NCBI GenBank assembly: GCA_950295325.1
Contig: OX485804.1
Location: 2,234,001 to 2,298,000, forward strand
DNA from: Polytrichum commune
Lineage: Eukaryota > Streptophyta > Polytrichopsida > Polytrichales > Polytrichaceae
Direction: 5' to 3'
DNA: 64,000 bases
This document shows, in pieces, positions 45,575-55,556 of this stretch; the first letter of the stretch is position 1, and every line of letters begins with the position of its first letter. The translations under genes and the position numbers were made by a program. The notes under the pieces are model-generated. The model did no database searches, was not told the DNA's origin, and was given only the letters and a program-made list of their open reading frames with translations.

Positions 45575-46209
45575 AGTTTATGGACGCACGTCCGTAAACT
45601 TTCCACAGGTTGTTTTGAATTATAATGTCAGAATGAACTATCCGAAAAGATTTTGCATATGTCAATACGAAATTTCACATGTAGTTTATGGACGCGCATC
45701 CGTAAACTATCAACGGGTAGTTGGGGATGAGAATCTCAACTATGAACAAAGATAAGATTTAATAAGATAGTTCTAGTTTACGAACGCACGTCCTTAAACT
45801 AGTAGTTGGGTTTACGGGGTTAGCACTAATTTACGGACGTGCGTCCGGAAACTAGGAATGGGGTTTACTTGGATGTCACTAGTTTACGGACGCGCGTCCA
45901 TAAACTAGGAATGGGGTTTACTCGGATGTCACTAGTTTACGGACGCGCGTCCGTAAACTACGAATTTGGTTTCCTCAGATGTCACTAGTTTACGGACGCG
46001 CGTCCGTAAACTAGGAGTGGGGTTTACTTGGATGTCACTAGTTTACGGACGCGCGCCCGTAAATTAGGAAAATATACTGTCCATTAGTAATAATATTGTT
46101 TTTTAAATATATCCAGAACTTACGGACGCGCGTCCGTAAGTTCTGGATATATGTTGCATGCTTCACCCACCTGGTGCGTCAAAGTTTACGGACGCGCGTC
46201 CATAAACTT
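45575..46209. repeat. Ten-palindrome cluster in the leader intron of the - gene
   Basis: Copies lie near 45575, 45682, 45773, 45826, 45879, 45932, 45985, 46037, 46107 and 46182, at a spacing of about 53 bp in the central part. Most have CTAG-ended arms; 45985-46014 is a perfect 30-bp palindrome. The copy at 46107-46152 is a perfect 46-bp palindrome with a different outer arm (ATATATCCAGAAC). Spacers between 45803 and 46037 share a GGGTTTACTTGGATGTCA block, so this part also grew by tandem duplication. Confidence 0.92.
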
Positions 46210-46289
46210 CAAGCCCTACATTGGTTAATCTGGTCCTTGTTGAGAGGGTTCCGGATTTTCAGGAAGGTGGTTTTGTATATGATGCAAAA

Positions 46290-46905
46290 TACAAGCAAAC
46301 CAGCAAAGAACAAAAAAAACCAAGCAATCAAACAATCAAACCAGCAAGTAAAAAAACAAGAAATAAACTAAAACACAATCAAACAAGCAATCTATGTACT
46401 TATGCAAGAGGCCAGCAAGTAAACAAACAACCACGCCAGCAAGCAAAGCAAAGCCAAGCAGCAAGCACAAGCAAATCAAACAACTGTAAGCAAGCAAGCA
46501 CACAAGCAAAAGAGAGAAAAAACAATCACAAGCAAGCACATAAACAAAAGATTAAAAAACAATCACAAGTAAGCACAAGCAAGCACAACCAGCTAGCAAG
46601 CACAAACAATGACACAAGCAGCAGGCAATCAAACAATTAAACAAGCAAGTCAAAGCAAGAAATTAACTAAAACACAATCAAACAAGCAACCAAGCCAGCA
46701 CAACAAAACACAAGCAAGCACAACCAGCAAGCATAAGCAATGCAAAGCAAAGCAAAGCAAATCAGCAAAGCAAAGCAAATCAGCAAAGCAAAGCAAAGCA
46801 AAGTAAAGCACAAGCCAAGAAAGCACAAGCAAAGCAAAGCACAAGCACAAAGCAAAGCAAAGCAAACCAGCAAGCACAAGAACAAACACAAACACAAACA
46901 ACAAA
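46290..46905. repeat. CAAGCAAAG low-complexity tract
   Basis: Irregular short repeats of CAAG, CAAAG and ACAAGCA fill the leader intron of the leftward gene, upstream of its palindrome cluster. On the transcript strand the tract is TTGC/CTTTG-rich. The frames through it are artefacts. Confidence 0.85.
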
Positions 46906-47230
46906 CAACCTTGTGAGGTGACCAGGAGCGCCAACAGCAAGAGGAGCAACGCCACCAACAAGAGGAGCGCGGAGAGGAGAGGAGTGCCAACAGCAAGAGG
47001 AGAGGAGCGCGGAGAGAAGCGCCAACAACAAGAGGAACGCGGGGAGGAGAGGGTTTAGGGTGACAACAACAAACCCTAGAGAAGCAAGAGAGGAGCGTGA
47101 GAAGAATGTGAGGAAGGAGAGCGAGAGAGGGGAGGCGGAGAAATGAGAGGGTGAAAATGGGCGAATGAAACCCTAAAACCCTTAAGTACTCAAGAGGAGC
47201 CCCCCAAACGCCCCGACTCCCAACGTCCCA
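46906..47230 (-). promoter_or_regulatory. Promoter and 5' leader of the leftward gene
   Basis: Read on -, this region has telo-box motifs (AGGGTTTTAGGGTTTC near 47170 and CTAGGGTTTG near 47080), then a CT-rich stretch typical of plant 5' leaders. It ends at a plausible donor (CACAAG-GTTG near 46908). A leader intron of about 1.4 kb to the acceptor at 45532 would hold the CAAG tract and the ten palindromes. Confidence 0.45.
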
Positions 47231-47311
47231 TCCACCCCGCACCCCATCGCCACGTGGCTGAACCCTATAGGTTCATATTGGAGAGGTATGTGGCACACCT
47301 CTCCCTCTTTA

Positions 47312-48978
47312 GTAAGACACGTTTGGAAATCACAAAAAATGTCGTATTATCGACATGTTGTCTTCTCGTTAATATGACAAACGCTGTAAAATTGTCGTAC
47401 TATTGAGCGAATAAAAAAACAAAAGAAATATGAGCTTCAAAACACACACAACGGATGTAAGCAATTATTATATATATTGTATGAAATAATAACGTATAAC
47501 TTCAAACAAATACAAGCGTTCTCAATAATTATTGAAATAAGAGTCCAGTGATCTGAGTCTAGTGTTGCCTACCTAAGTGAAACAAGTTGTCTAATAAAAA
47601 ATTAGACAACAATGATGCATAACGTTGACGCTTTAATATTGTACGTGAAAAAACATCATCCAAATGAACCAAATGCAAATTAACATTAAAATCAAAGCCT
47701 TCTGCATTATTGATTCCCAAAACGGCATCCACCAACTCAACAACCATTATACACACTTCTTGCTCAATATCATATGCATATAAGTATTAGTTGACATGTC
47801 ACCATCATCCAGTCGCAACATCCAATTACACTAAATATCACTAACCCTATGAAAGTAAGGTACTTTTAACTGTGAACTCAAACACTAAATTTCAACTATT
47901 AATGATAATAAGTGGAAGTGACATATAATGTGTACCATTAATTATATGATTAAAATTTAACAATGACAAAAGGAGAAGGGACATGGTAGTAACATAGCAT
48001 GTAAGATACAAATTGTAAAAACATAGCACCAGTGACAATTGGGTTCTGCACCTTGTACTCGAATATAGTCTTTGTTTAAAATAATCTCTTGAAACCCTTA
48101 TTTTCATTAAATAGTGGCAGGCTCTTGGTCTGAAACCTAAATATCACCCTTATTTCATTTTTTCCATGTCGACATAAATATTTATATATTTCACATTTTC
48201 ATTCGTAGGTTTATTTGGGAATTGTTGTTCTGCCAACCGACTATGGTGCTAACCCAACTCACACCATATTACTTCATAACTCCACATGATAGATTGTTTG
48301 ATATTAGTCCTTCAATGTAGCATCATATTTATGACAAAGCCCAACTAACATAAGGTGAAGATGCATGACCTGGAGTCATATTAGTCACCTTTCATTTATT
48401 AATACCCTAACCAAACCCATTCTACAATACAAATCCTAATGTTTATTAAGTTCACAATGATAAGCCTAGGGAAGTTTTCGGTATTGAAACTATAGGACAA
48501 TATGAGGTTGAGTAACTCAAGTGTAACATTTTTTTGTGGAGTTGTTGCAATATGAAGGTAAGTGGACTTTAAATGACTAGTACACTAACTATCGCTTATT
48601 ATTACGAATTACGATATGCTACAACTATTTATTGTATGATAGTATATCATTGTCCACAATTAAATTACATCAATAAAAAAAATTTAAAGATTAAGCATTT
48701 TGTAAATACAAACATCGACATATGCCACTCTTTGGACTCCTCTATCAAGAGTCTTTGAAAATATTTGTATTTGTTTGGAGTTATTAACTCTTATTTCATA
48801 TCATCTATATTGCCTATTAAACTTGTTGTATATATATCTTTGCGCTCATTTTTATTATGATAATTTCGTATTCCCTCAATAATATGACAACTTTACGCCA
48901 CTTGTCATATGAATGAGAAGACGACACCTAGATAACATGACATTTTTGTGTTTCTCACACTTGTCATACTAAAGATGG
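47312..48978. mobile_element. Nested element with long inverted ends
   Basis: The sequence at about 47312-47420 and the reverse complement of about 48865-48978 align over roughly 110 bp, with shared blocks such as TCTTTAGTA and GTCTTCTC. No coding frame lies between. The long TIRs suggest a Mutator-like or mariner-like non-autonomous element. I could not define the target duplication. Confidence 0.5.
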
Positions 48979-50960
48979 TGAACAATAATGACATTCATGT
49001 TCGGTTTGGATGAATTTGCATGTTAATCTCTTTAATTCTTGGAGGACATAACTCTCGTCCATCACTTGAGGTCATCCTAAGCCGGTATCAATAACATAAC
49101 CTCGAAGTGCGAGGCTTGGAAGAAATTTCACCATATTTTGAGAAGAACGACATAATACTATGGGTTGAGGGTTTAGGGTTTAAGGGGTTTAGCATGAATG
49201 CAAGTCTAGAACCTAGGGTGAGCATTCAACTACCCTACTTCTTGTAATCATGAGGCCAAATTGCTTGCCTCTCATTTGAGAGTTTTAATGATAAAATGAG
49301 GTAGTGGGGGATGTCAATCCAACTACACTCTTTGGAATCTTGTGTCAAGAGTTCTTGAAAATGTTTGTATTTGTTTGGAGTTATAAGCTCTTATTTCATA
49401 CCATCTAATAGGATTGAAGTCATATGCCTATGATATTATCTTGCACAACATTACGAATTAATTCAATCCCTTTGAACATAGGTCTAGTAAGCTTGTATTA
49501 AAAGTGCACGCAAGGGTATGTATTGAATTTACATCCCTCTTGTACATTAAACAACCATCGGGATTCATTGAATCCTTCCACGAGCTTGTATATCACCTAC
49601 ATCAAGTAGTAGCAAACTGTTTTTTATTCTAGAGTTTTGTTTCCATGGTGACATGGATTGATGTGTTAAGTACTCCATTAAAGAATACCAATTAATATAT
49701 AAGATCTTCAAAACCTTTCATCAAAAGTATATGTTAAGAGCAAATGGCTAAAGCCGGCTTGGAACATAAATATTATAATGATCTTCAATGTTTTGAAGCC
49801 TTAATTGTTTCCATATTTGTATCCCTTCATTTCATTTTAAACTTGGGGTCACATCAAAGGATAACAAGTCCCGGCTAAATCTTCTACTTGCATGTAAGGG
49901 GTACATTTCACCCAAAAAAAGTAAGATTCAAAAAAATGAAAGTTAGGGTTACATAACCCAAGTTTTATGGCTCTCATTAAAGGATACCAAATGAAGATTT
50001 TGTACATGGCAATTAGAATTGTTATTGACAGTTTCATGAATATTTGTTCAATGTCATATACTTTTTCACCACTTACTCCATCTTGCAAAATAATTGGTGT
50101 TGTTCAATAACTAAGAATGCTTGCAACCAAACCCTAAACCCTAAACCCACCAAACCCTAAATCCTACCTAGGTCCATAGATGTTCTACTTTCATGGCCTC
50201 ACGGAAATCAAAGTTTCTGTATGTATTAATAATTTTTTGTGTAGGTGGGGAAATTAAAAGGGTTGGATGGTAGGGTGGTGGCCGATTGTATTACAATATT
50301 AAATGCAAGATGAGAGGAGAGAACATGATATTCTAATATCATAAGATTGTATGCAAAACAATTAAATAGTTGCTAGATTATTTCCGAAGCACATATATTT
50401 TTATAGTCCATGGACTACAAATGTTGTTGTGGTGGTTGATTTTTTATACGATTCTATAATTTTTTGTCCACAAATTCTACAATGAACTCTTAATATTGGG
50501 TACTCCATTAATATAAACCCCCCCTCAACAATGTTTATTGCTCATATAATATTAACCAACTTGCTTTGTTGTACACCATAAATATATAGATGCCTTTTGT
50601 TTTGTCATTATGTGGAGTCATGGTCAAATGCATGTTGGCCGCCATGAATACACATTCCATTGCAAGGCTGGCATTCTCCATGTTGGAATATTAGGTTTTT
50701 GTTTTTATGAAAGAGTTGGCAGCTAGTATCCTATGCTGAAGAAAGGATCCAAGGGAAGACGACGAGTACTTAAGGGAAATCCCCCCACTAAGGGACTCTT
50801 TTTGCATCTCAGATGTGGGTTGCGCTCTTGAAACCCTTGTAGTGTGGTGGATACTTGTTTCGCGCAGGTATAGATCCTATTGCAATGAACCTATTATACC
50901 CTAAACCCATATTCGATTTGCACTATCTGGATCTCTGAATGCGATGGATTCTATTTCTGA
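48979..50960. other. AT-rich spacer and promoter side of the transposase gene
   Basis: No gene is seen. A block of about 80 bp at 48727-48808 (TTTGTATTTGTTTGGAGTTAT core) is repeated in direct orientation at 49327-49408. A few AAACCCTAA units lie at 50130-50162. Possible leader donors of the rightward gene are CGCAG-GTATAG near 50869 and GACAG-GTATTG near 50964. Confidence 0.45.
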
Positions 50961-51013
50961 CAGGTATTGTTCACGCTTCAAGTGTCCTATTATGACGCCG
51001 CAAATTACGGAAC

Positions 51014-51751
51014 TTTACGGACGCGCGTCCGTAAACATTACATCTCTTGACTTATTTGCTTATTGAATATCTCATATCTTATTGAATCTCTCAGTGGCTC
51101 GTTGCATCATTGAGTATCTCAATCTATTTTCATTGGCTCATTGAGCATTTACAAGTAGGTTTACGGACGCGCGTCCGTAAATATGCATCCTTTTGGTGTC
51201 ACATGGTGGTATGTCATCTACAATGTGGGCTGTGAATTATTATCTGTTTTGATAGTATGCATATTTGTTCTGATGAATATTTACGGACGCGCGTCCGTAA
51301 ATCTTGAACCTTTTGAATCTGTTCTAGTAATGAGGTAAAGGTAGGTTTTCGGACGCGCGTCCGTAAATATACAAACCTCTTGCATCTGTTCTAGTAATGA
51401 GGTAAAGGTAGGTTTACGGACGCGCGTCCGTAAACATACAAATCTCTTGCATCTGTTTAGTAATGGGGTAAAGATATGTTTACGGACGCGCGTCCGTAAA
51501 CAGACAAACCGTTGGTATACATTCAAATACATTACTGGTAAGGCCAGGAGGTAAAATTTAGTGTAAATGTAAATGGGGCTGGGACTTCTTGGTTCCTTGC
51601 AACCCTATTTGTTTTGGACACAATTATCATTTGACATAGGGATGTTTACGGACGGGCGTCCGTAAACATACATTGTTTAATTTGCCAAGACGTTTGCGCC
51701 TAACCCTGACATCTCTTATCAGATAATGATTTGCGGACGGGCGTCCGTAAA
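51014..51751. repeat. Eight-palindrome cluster in the leader of the transposase gene
   Basis: Copies lie at 51014-51035, 51160-51181, 51279-51302, 51345-51367, 51412-51435, 51477-51502, 51643-51668 and 51729-51751. The last two have a GG centre. Three consecutive units share the spacer CTAGTAATGAGGTAAAG. All lie between a likely leader donor (about 50964) and the acceptor CTCTCTTGTAG just before the ATG at 51805, hence in a 5' UTR intron, as in the leftward gene. Confidence 0.92.
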
Positions 51752-51804
51752 CATACACTGCTTATATTTTATCTCATTCTTCATTTGGCTCTCTTGTAGT
51801 GGCC

Positions 51805-54800
51805 ATGGATTCCGACGTCGGTGAAAGTGCGTCCGATTTCTCCTCGGAACCGTCAAGCTATGCTAGCGAGTTTGAAGATGTCGTGGAACAGGAAGCTACA
51901 AATGGTGTGGCCGATGCAGATGATGAAATCATACCACCATGTGAGGGTTATTCGCGGGAGCAGTGGGTTGATCTTGATGTTGTACTACTCAATGCATGTG
52001 CCGTTCCCGTGGCCAACGGTGTTTGTAGGAACTCGAATCCAACGGATTGTATTGATGCAAAACCCCTCGGGGAGGACGATGTTGGGGTGTGCATATTGAA
52101 CTCCTTACTTCCATCGGAAGTGCCTCTTGGTTGGAGGTTCTCTCTCCGTCGATGGCTTTTGCGAAGTGTTCATCACGATGGTGTGAGCTTGTGGGATCAA
52201 TCCCGCCGATTTGAGCAACTGCAACAGTCTTTGTTCGCCACAATGCGTCCCAGACAAGGTCGTCGTAAATATGATTCCGTTCGTGTGCCTCGTGAACCCA
52301 CGCAGCGTCGTCGAGATCATACATTGGGAGACACATCTATTAGGTCCGTAGCCACAAAGGATTGTTGTGCGAAGAAGTGCTGCCAACTATTTCCCCGTGA
52401 CAAAATCAAATCTTTGAGGCAAGAGATGTGGCTTGCCGACTTTCGTATGCGGTCTGCCAAGAAACTTGAAGTACATCGCAACATGCACTTGGATGCCGGA
52501 GGTTGTAAGGTTGTGACCTTGGAAAATATAGAAGTTTGTTGCCGGGCATGGTACATTATTCATGCCGTTTCAAAGGCAGATTTTTATAGGTTCCGGAACT
52601 ACTCGCTGCAAGGAAGGCGTTCTCGGTTTCATGGCAATTCAGGTACAAAGAAGCCCAGGGAGGCAACACTCCAAGCGGCTGCAACTCTGTCAACCATCAT
52701 TATGCCATTAGCAGATGCGATGCCACACAAGACACGCACTTTGCCGTCGGGGGAAAAGGTTGTTCAGATGGTTTTACCCACAGGGACAAAATGGAAGAAC
52801 ATACTCGTGGATGTTAATGAAGTTGGTGAAAATGTTGGATGTGGGCCGATTTCGTTGTCAAAATTGAGTGTGATCAAGAATCAACAGTTCGCTGAATACA
52901 TTACGAAGAGACCCGGGGATAAGTTTGCTAGGTGTTCTACTTGTGAAAAATATAAAGGCCTTCGAGACGCACATCCAATAGGGACCGAGTCGCACACCAG
53001 ACATCAACAGAAATACATTGAGCATGTCAACAACCAGGAGGCACACCGTCAAGACTACTACAAGAATCGCGCCTTATCGATAATGAGGCCGAACGAGGTG
53101 TTGACAATCATTCATGACAAAATGGACCATGCGAAGACCGCTTGCCCTTGTTATGCGCGGAAAATAAAGGCCACAGATGGATATTTCAAGTTGCCAATAT
53201 CTGTCACAGGTTCGTTGGTTTTCATTTTTTTGGCGTGCCCACATACTCATTTTTAAGAGTTACGGATGCGCATCCGTAACTCGTCTGTGCATGGTTGTTC
53301 CTTACTTGCGGCAATATCATATTTCCTTCATATATATGATATTGGAATGTACTTCTCATTTGTATGTCTTAATTCAGGTATGATTGCACATGGCCATGTG
53401 GACGTCAAGTATGCACATTATGGCTTGGATTTCTATCCAGGCGACGCCAATCATACCGTAGGGTCTTTTGCAAAACTTCTACGAGATCTTGAGAGTCCGC
53501 CAACATCATCCTCGCGTGCTCTTTTTGTTGGATGTGGAACAACTCCGATTTATGAGGCTGTGCTAGAGGGGAAGGAAGTTTGTCTATCTTCACTTCAAGA
53601 ACCGCCTGAACAACCCGTTCTTGCTAAACCTTTGCCTCGAACTCTACACGTGCAACTTGACAATTGTGCCAAAGATAACAAATGTCGATACGTGTTTTGT
53701 TTCTGGTCATTGCTGGTAGCCAAGGGCATTTTCAAAGAAGTGTTTGTGTCTTTTTTGATGGTTGGCCACACGCACGATGACATCGACGCTTCATTTGGAC
53801 GTTGGAGTATGAAGTTGCACGAGGAGGATTTTCCGACAATTCCTCTTCTCATGAAATCATATATGGATTTGGACAATGTGCCAGTCATTCCACATTTGAT
53901 TGAAGAAGTGCCCGATTTCAAACGGTTTATAAAACCATTCATTCTTAAGGGGTCTGACCGACTAGTGGGCCACACCAAGGCTCAACAATTCCGATTTTAT
54001 ATGCGTGACGATGGTCTGCCCGCCATGCAATTCAAAGTTTTGTGCACTTCCCCGAATTGGGGTCCGGAGGAAGGGATACTCATTTGGCGCAAAAACGAAG
54101 ATGGCAAATGTGTGCTACCTGATGGTGAGCCGAAGCCTTGCACACCCAACCCCATGAGGAATGGGCCAGAAATCATCAAAGGTATATCTAGATTCATTGA
54201 GTATTGAAAAGAATTGTGCGAGGAAGACATCACAAGACGTGTTAGGGATACCCACGAACCATTGATTGCGTATTGGGATCGCATTCGCACGGCATTGATA
54301 GCACCCGATGTTGATACACATTCATGTTTAACACAAGGGTTTTGGCCACAAAGTCGAGTGACAGTCGTGGAATCTGAGGCCATGTTGTTCAACAATGGGG
54401 ACGTTCGTGAAGAGTTCGCTGCGGACGATCATTATGTTGGCCCTGCTCGCAATCGACCGGAGCCGTCGTTTCGTGTTGGGGTTGATTGCCACGAAGGTTA
54501 TTTGCTGCTCGTACGTGCTGGGGATGAGGAGCATCCCAAGCCAATTTGGTTGGTGAAAGCATTGTCATCACCAAACTTTGTTTCAACTAGTCCAAATTTT
54601 CGCCAAATTGAGGTGGAATATTGCCGTCCAAGCACCAAAGATCAAAATGTGCTCCGGACATATTTAGGGTGGGACACCAAAAAAGGTTTCAAATGGACAA
54701 TGGACTCATCATACGAACCGGTTTGGATAAACACAGATACCATACTTTGTGCTTGGAAACCACGCAAAGGTTCGAAATCAGAGACAATGACCATCCCGCA

Positions 54801-54906
54801 AAAACATATAGATTTTGCCAAAGACAACTTGGCACGTATCGCAGCTGCGGAAAACGATCTTGAAAATGGAAATGAAGTTGAAGATGAAGATGAAGAGAGG
54901 GAATGA
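51805..54906 (+). CDS. DUF7869-like transposase candidate (one in-frame stop)
   Basis: Exon 1 is 51805-53209 and exon 2 is 53378-54906 (GT-AG, phase 1), giving 978 codons. The start is the first ATG after a leader-intron acceptor. A Cys cluster DCCAKKCC lies near residue 190, as at the start of this family's core. Three Asp motifs fit an RNase H-like transposase: HDKMDH (about 438-441), VQLDNCAKDN (about 563) and GHTHDDID (about 602-605). I know such DNC and GHTH motifs from DUF7869 proteins of algae, plants and animals. A transposase role is inferred from the motifs and from the TIR-flanked setting. TGA at 54205-54207 breaks exon 2, but the same frame stays open for 233 more codons, so the stop is probably a recent CGA-to-TGA change. 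The tail is acidic (EVEDEDEE). Confidence 0.72.
53257..53282. repeat. Palindrome in the transposase intron
   Basis: A perfect 26-bp palindrome with arms GAGTTACGGATGC. Compared with the main core it has matched changes in both arms (GGATGCGCATCC for GGACGCGCGTCC). It is the only copy in the 168-bp intron. Confidence 0.9.
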
Positions 54907-55524
54907 TATTGACGTACGTCGGGACCAAAGTTAGTTGAAATGTGTATTTGTTTGTCATTAATATATGACATTGGGGTTGAATATTATATTAGACACATTT
55001 TATAGATTACAACTAGTATAATATCATTGCATGACTGTATTGATTTACGGATGTGGAATCACCCTTCCCATGCGCTATCAAATGTTTTCTAGTATATGTT
55101 TATATTTACGGATGTGGAATCCAAACTATTTAATATTGCATATTATGTTAATTTGTAAATTCCAATTAACATTGTCAATTTATTTTAAGTATTGTTGCAG
55201 TTGGGATGTGCCATTCAATTCAACCACAATAGGCCAAGAGCTTTATGTTTCGGATGCGATTCCAAGAGTCAATACATATAAAATTAGATGGCTATTTATG
55301 GATTCATTACTTTTGTTCAACACAATCCCAAAAAAACAAATAATCGTGTAATTGTGTGATTTGATTCTCATCCCCATACTTACTATATTTAGTAATATAT
55401 ATAGTTCCATCGCATATGGATTTCTAAAACATTATGATGTAATTGTTCCCGATGTTCCCGATGTTCCCTACGTTCACAATATTCGCATCCGAAACTATGG
55501 GTCCAATTTATTTTGAGACTTTCC
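54907..55524. other. 3' flank of the transposase gene, right subterminal region
   Basis: AT-rich. Half-copies of the palindrome (TTTACGGATGTGGAATC near 55042 and 55107) are present but unpaired. No other gene. Confidence 0.5.
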
Positions 55525-55552
55525 AAAGTCTCCAAATAACGAATATAGTGTT
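55525..55552 (-). repeat. Right terminal inverted repeat of the 16.5-kb element
   Basis: 28 bp, the perfect inverted match of 39009-39036. It is followed by AGGA (55553-55556). Just inside lies GAGACTTTCCAAAGTCTC. Confidence 0.85.
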
Positions 55553-55556
55553 AGGA

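Larger units (their letters stand above)
39009..55552. mobile_element. 16.5-kb two-gene DNA transposon with DUF7869-like transposase
   Basis: The two ends are perfect 28-bp inverted repeats (39009-39036 and 55525-55552), starting AACACTATATTCGTTATT. The flanks carry AGGA at 39005-39008 and 55553-55556, a 4-bp target duplication. Inside are two divergent genes: a DDD-type transposase candidate on + (51805-54906) and a large multi-domain gene on - (39343-45531). Their leaders and introns hold at least 26 related palindromes. The right subterminal region has a GAGACTTTCCAAAGTCTC near-palindrome. The size, gene pair and palindromes match no element I can name. A 1.7-kb element is nested at about 47312-48978. 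Confidence 0.8.

Noticed and set aside
46221-47242. Frames rich in Gln/Lys/Ser (+) or Leu/Cys (-)
   Set aside because: Artefacts of the CAAG/CAAAG tract and the CT-rich leader.
50130-50162. Telomere repeat tract (AAACCCTAA units)
   Set aside because: Only a few units; such short runs are common in plant leaders and spacers.
51799-51804. A start two codons upstream of the transposase ATG
   Set aside because: That codon is GTG and lies at the splice acceptor; the first ATG is at 51805.
41372-53282. CRISPR-like reading of the spaced palindromes
   Set aside because: Spacing is irregular, spacers are partly repeated, copies are in introns of a eukaryotic element, and no cas-like gene is present.
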